From: Synechococcus sp. CS-1325 | GTDB lineage: Bacteria > Cyanobacteriota > Cyanobacteriia > PCC-6307 > Cyanobiaceae | Length of the DNA: 64,000 nucleotides | Direction: 5' to 3' | NCBI GenBank assembly: GCA_025128135.1 | Contig: JAHLYW010000030.1 | Coordinates: 109,449-173,448, forward strand | In this document: piece by piece, positions 61,244-64,000 of the stretch | How the letters are laid out: the number at the start of each line of letters is the position of its first letter | Position numbering within the stretch: the stretch's first letter is position 1 | Made by a program: the position numbers and the translations under genes | The notes under the pieces: generated by a model | What the model was told of the DNA's origin: nothing | The model's input: the letters and a program-made list of their open reading frames with translations, nothing else | Database searches by the model: none

Positions 61244-62150
61244 TCTGCTGCCGGCCGGCCTCGAGATCGAAGCGGTCCTGGCCGTCGTGCGGCAGCTGGC
61301 CTGGGAAGCTGCGGCGATTCTGCGGGCCTACGCCCGCGGCCAACAGCCCCCCTTCGGCTATCCGGCCGTGCTCTCTGTCGAGAATGATCCCAAAGGTCCT
61401 GTTTCAGCTGCTGATCTGGCGGTGAACGATCACCTGCTTGCCGGCCTCGGCCGAGCCTTCCCCGCCGCCGCCTGGACCCTGCTGAGCGAGGAAACGGCCT
61501 GCCAGTGGACCGAGGGTGAGCCGATCTGTGCCGACTGGCTCTGGATCCTCGATCCGCTGGATGGAACCAAGGATTTTCTACAGGGCACCGGCGAGTATGC
61601 GGTTCACCTGGCCCTGATCCATCAGCAGCGTCCGGTGATCGGCGTTGTGGTGCTGCCGGAGCTCGACGAGCTCTGGTTCGGGCTGGTGGACGGGGAATCC
61701 TCAAAGGCCTGGTGTGAATCCCCGTCGGGCGATCGCCGACCGGTGCGCTTCAGCCCACGCCGGGCCATGGCTGAGCTGATCCCGGTCACCAGCCGCAGCC
61801 ACCGCGACGATCGCCTCGATCAGTTGCTGAGCAGCCTGGGGGTGGCAGACGGCATCGCCCGCGGCAGCGTCGGCGGCAAGATCGGCGCCATCCTGCGCGG
61901 CGAAACCGATCTCTATATCTCCCTGTCAGGGCGCACCGCACCGAAGGACTGGGACATGGCCGCACCGGAAGCGGTGCTGCTGGCAGCGGGGGGATCCTTC
62001 ACCCATGCGGATGGCCGCCCCTTGCTTTACAACACCGGCGATTCCAGGCAGGCCGGTTGCCTGATCGCCAGCCATGGTCCTGCCCACCAGGACCTCTGCC
62101 AGGCAGCGGCTGCCGCGATGGCAGGCATCGATCCCCTATCCCCTCTCTGA
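61230..62150 (+). CDS. cysQ: 3'(2'),5'-bisphosphate nucleotidase
   Basis: 306 residues from GTG 61230. Hydrolyses PAP (and PAPS) to AMP (and APS), removing the by-product of PAPS use. IMPase-fold motifs: PVSAADLAVNDHLLAGL near residue 56, LLSEET near 83, LWILDPLDGTKDFLQGTGEYAVHLALI near 104, GSVGGKIGAILRGETDLYIS near 213 and KDWDMAAPEAVLLAAGG near 240. The DGTKDF form is typical of CysQ. It sits between sat and cysC with overlaps on both sides. Confidence 0.92.
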   Translation: MKPADLLPAGLEIEAVLAVVRQLAWEAAAILRAYARGQQPPFGYPAVLSVENDPKGPVSAADLAVNDHLLAGLGRAFPAAAWTLLSEETACQWTEGEPICADWLWILDPLDGTKDFLQGTGEYAVHLALIHQQRPVIGVVVLPELDELWFGLVDGESSKAWCESPSGDRRPVRFSPRRAMAELIPVTSRSHRDDRLDQLLSSLGVADGIARGSVGGKIGAILRGETDLYISLSGRTAPKDWDMAAPEAVLLAAGGSFTHADGRPLLYNTGDSRQAGCLIASHGPAHQDLCQAAAAAMAGIDPLSPL

Positions 62151-62824
62151 TGACCGCCAATCCAACCGGAGCCACCACCAACTCCGGCGCCGCCACCAAC
62201 ATCGTCTGGCATCAGGCCTCGATCGACCGGGCCAGCCGGGCCGGGCAACGGGGCCACCGCAGCGCCATCCTCTGGCTCACCGGCCTGTCCGGCAGTGGCA
62301 AGAGCACCCTTGCCAATGCCCTCAACGCCGAGCTTTTCGCCCGCGGCTTGGCCACCTACGTGCTCGATGGCGACAACGTGCGCCACGGGCTGTGCCACGA
62401 CCTCGGCTTCTCCGATGCCGACCGGGAGGAGAACATCCGCCGGATCGGCGAAGTGGCCAAGCTGTTTCTCGATGCGGGCGTGATCGTGCTCACCGCTTTC
62501 GTCTCCCCGTTTCGGGCTGATCGCCGCAAGGCCCGCTCCCTGGTGGAGCCGGAGGATTTCATCGAAATTCACTGCGCCGCCGATCTCGATGTCTGTGAGG
62601 GCCGCGACCCCAAGGGCCTCTATGCCAAGGCCCGTGCCGGACTGATCAAGGATTTCACAGGCATCTCCAGCCCCTATGAAGCTCCGGAAGCAGCCGAGCT
62701 CGAGGTGCCGACCGGACGGCAGAGCCTGGAGGAATCCGTGGCTCAGGTGATCGCTTATCTCGAGAAGAATGGCGTGATCGAAACGTGCCCTGCCCGTCCG
62801 GCTCAGCTCGACGCCGATGTGTAG
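62150..62824 (+). CDS. cysC: Adenylyl-sulfate kinase
   Basis: 224 residues. Phosphorylates APS to PAPS. Walker A LTGLSGSGKSTLANAL near residue 43, VLDGDNVRHGLCHDLGFSDADREENIRRIGEVAKLFLDAGVIVLTAFVSPFRADRR near 70 and CEGRDPKGLYAKARAGLIKDFTGISSPYEAP near 148 are the full APS-kinase set. ATG overlaps the cysQ stop by one base; the 3' end overlaps the convergent permease by 22 bp. Confidence 0.96.
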   Translation: MTANPTGATTNSGAATNIVWHQASIDRASRAGQRGHRSAILWLTGLSGSGKSTLANALNAELFARGLATYVLDGDNVRHGLCHDLGFSDADREENIRRIGEVAKLFLDAGVIVLTAFVSPFRADRRKARSLVEPEDFIEIHCAADLDVCEGRDPKGLYAKARAGLIKDFTGISSPYEAPEAAELEVPTGRQSLEESVAQVIAYLEKNGVIETCPARPAQLDADV

Positions 62825-63615
62825 AACCGCAGGGCGAAGCTCCAGAAGCGGCGGCTGATCAGCAGGCTGAGGGCCGCCACCGCCAGGCTGAGCAGAAGCC
62901 AAGCCAGCGAAGCGCGGCCCAGGATGGCTTCGGCGGGCACGGTGGTGAGGAATGCCACCGGCAACACCACTGTGAAGAACAGCCGCAGGCCGGCAGGGTA
63001 GGCGCTGACTGGATAGCGACCGGCCACCAGGGCTGAGCGCAACACCTCGGTGGCGTTCCAGACCTTGACGAACCAGATGCTGGTGGCCGCCAGCACGAAC
63101 CAGAGGCTGTAGAGGATCAGGGCACTGGCGATCAGCAACAGGGCGGCGGTGCTCAGGCTGAGTGGATCAAGGGGGGCACCGGCACGCACGGCGGCCACCA
63201 TCGCCAGCACCGCCCCGGCGATCAGTCCCGGCAGACCCCAGGGGGAGATGGTGCGAGTCGAGAGCCAGAACTGGCTGTCGACGGGCTTGAGCAGCACGAA
63301 ATCCAGGGTGCCGGTGCGCACGTGGGTGACGATCGTGCTGAGGTTGGGCTGCAGCAGGGTGGTGGTCAGTCCATCCAGCAGGGTGTAAAGGCCGAGCACC
63401 ACCAGGGCGGCGTCCCAGCTCCAGCCCCCCAGATCGTGGCCGTGGCCGTAAAAGAGCGAGAGGGTGAAAAGGCTGCCTGCCAGGTTGGCGATCACCGCCA
63501 GCAGCTCGATCACCACGTTGGCCTGATACTCCAGCTCCGCCGCCAGGGAGGCCGTCCAGAATCGCCCCAGAATCAGCAGGTAGCGACGGGCCCGGACGAC
63601 GAGGGAGGCGGCCAT
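62803..63615 (-). CDS. ABC-2 type (DUF990-like) transporter permease
   Basis: 270 residues with about six membrane helices: VVIELLAVIANLAGSLFTLSLFYG near residue 33, GLPGLIAGAVLAMVAAVRAG near 127, AALLLIASALILYSLWFVLAATSIWFV near 157, then LRLFFTVVLPVAFLTTVPAEAILG near 210. THVRTGTLDFVLLKPVDSQFWLS, a helix-loop typical of the ABC2_membrane_6 family, supports the call. Substrate unknown. It overlaps the upstream permease gene by one base (TGATG). Confidence 0.8.
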   Translation of the reverse strand: MAASLVVRARRYLLILGRFWTASLAAELEYQANVVIELLAVIANLAGSLFTLSLFYGHGHDLGGWSWDAALVVLGLYTLLDGLTTTLLQPNLSTIVTHVRTGTLDFVLLKPVDSQFWLSTRTISPWGLPGLIAGAVLAMVAAVRAGAPLDPLSLSTAALLLIASALILYSLWFVLAATSIWFVKVWNATEVLRSALVAGRYPVSAYPAGLRLFFTVVLPVAFLTTVPAEAILGRASLAWLLLSLAVAALSLLISRRFWSFALRFYTSASS

Positions 63616-64000
63616 CAGGCTCCCATCGCCGAATAGCGACGCAGGCCGGCACGCCAGAGCAGGGCGGCGATCGGCACGAACACCAGTCCCCAGCCGGCCA
63701 GAACACCGAAGCCCTGGAGCACGGGTACGGCACCGCCGCTGAGCAGCTGGGCCGGGAACCAGACCATCCAGGGGAAAGGGGTGTGCAGGGCGAAATCGCG
63801 AATCGGCTCGGGGAAAGCCTCAAGGGGAGCCACCAGGCCAGAGAGAAAGAGATAGGGAATCAACAGCAGGCGCTCCAGGGCCGCGGCCCGCTCGCTCCAG
63901 AAACAGAGCATGGTGAGGGCACTCTGGATGGCGAAACGCACCAGGAAGGCCAGCTGGGTGGCCAGAAACGCCAGCAGCAAAGCGGCTGGCGGCGGCCCCC
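63615..64000 (-). CDS. ABC-2 type (DUF990-like) transporter permease (partial, 5' end off the window)
   Basis: The visible 128 codons are the C-terminal part of a second ABC-2 permease: SALTMLCFWSERAAALERLLLIPYLFLSGLVAPLEAFPEPIRDFALHTPFPWMVWFPAQLL and a final membrane helix, then RAGLRRYSAMGA. The SGxxxPLExFPxxxxxxxxxxPFxxMVxFP pattern is typical of DUF990-type permeases that pair with the neighbour above. The frame stays open to base 64000, so its start and probably the ATPase gene lie outside. Confidence 0.8.
   Translation of the reverse strand, partial: GPPPAALLLAFLATQLAFLVRFAIQSALTMLCFWSERAAALERLLLIPYLFLSGLVAPLEAFPEPIRDFALHTPFPWMVWFPAQLLSGGAVPVLQGFGVLAGWGLVFVPIAALLWRAGLRRYSAMGA

Overview
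The window is a GC-rich stretch of chromosome from a picocyanobacterium of the Synechococcus/Cyanobium type. This follows from genes found only in oxygenic phototrophs: psaK (photosystem I), petN (cytochrome b6f), thf1/psb29, an FtsH close to the PSII-repair protease FtsH2, a DnaK3-type Hsp70, and several cyanobacterial or plastid DUF families (DUF3110, DUF4079, DUF2499, DUF3593, DUF1830, DUF2103, DUF7219). Genes are packed tightly on both strands, with many 1-14 nt overlaps. I see no insertion sequence, prophage, CRISPR array or replication origin, and only one tRNA, tRNA-Ser(GGA).

Layout. 0-6 kb: partial cyclophilin, mtnP, then a leftward dnaK3-dnaJ-DUF3110-murQ operon. 6-9 kb: pstC-pstA-pstB with a candidate Pho box, closed by a strong terminator and the tRNA. 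9-15 kb: [2Fe-2S] ferredoxin, inositol-phosphatase family protein, hisZ, a bacterial-type ferredoxin, a TauE/SafE permease divergent from a cytochrome b561-like plus molybdopterin oxidoreductase pair, and a YdcF-like protein. 15-18.3 kb is accessory in character: about 570 bp without a recognisable gene, the remains of a divergent LysR/SDR gene pair joined by an internal deletion, then a flavin-reductase-like/GST operon divergent from a TetR regulator with two palindromes between them.

18.3-24 kb is the most unusual block. A tight leftward operon encodes a secreted DM13 protein, a DUF4079 membrane protein, a CcdA-thioredoxin (DipZ-like) fusion and a KirBac-like channel whose TVGYG selectivity filter is replaced. 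It diverges, across only 33 bp, from a DMT transporter followed by an ECF sigma factor and a membrane anti-sigma factor. I infer an envelope redox module, possibly under that sigma factor; this is the best candidate for an undescribed system.

24-40 kb is mostly housekeeping: htpG, rpmB, a Tat-exported peroxiredoxin, mscS, csaB, DUF2499-DUF3593, a GluR0-like receptor with a non-canonical pore, psaK, dxs, ilvA, scpB, yggT, a MazG-like enzyme, pyk and a MacB-type permease. 40-46.5 kb groups PSII repair and proteolysis: ftsH, clpP, thf1, petN, clpS. 46.5-54 kb: a 15-bp tandem repeat, purK, an orphan sugar-ABC permease, recQ, aroB, a penicillin-binding-like serine hydrolase and a small J-domain protein. 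54-64 kb concerns sugars and sulfate: a leftward operon with a NahK-like kinase and a DOMON-like protein, the dTDP-rhamnose operon rfbA-C-D-B, the sulfate-activation operon sat-cysQ-cysC, and two ABC-2 permease genes, the last cut by the window end.
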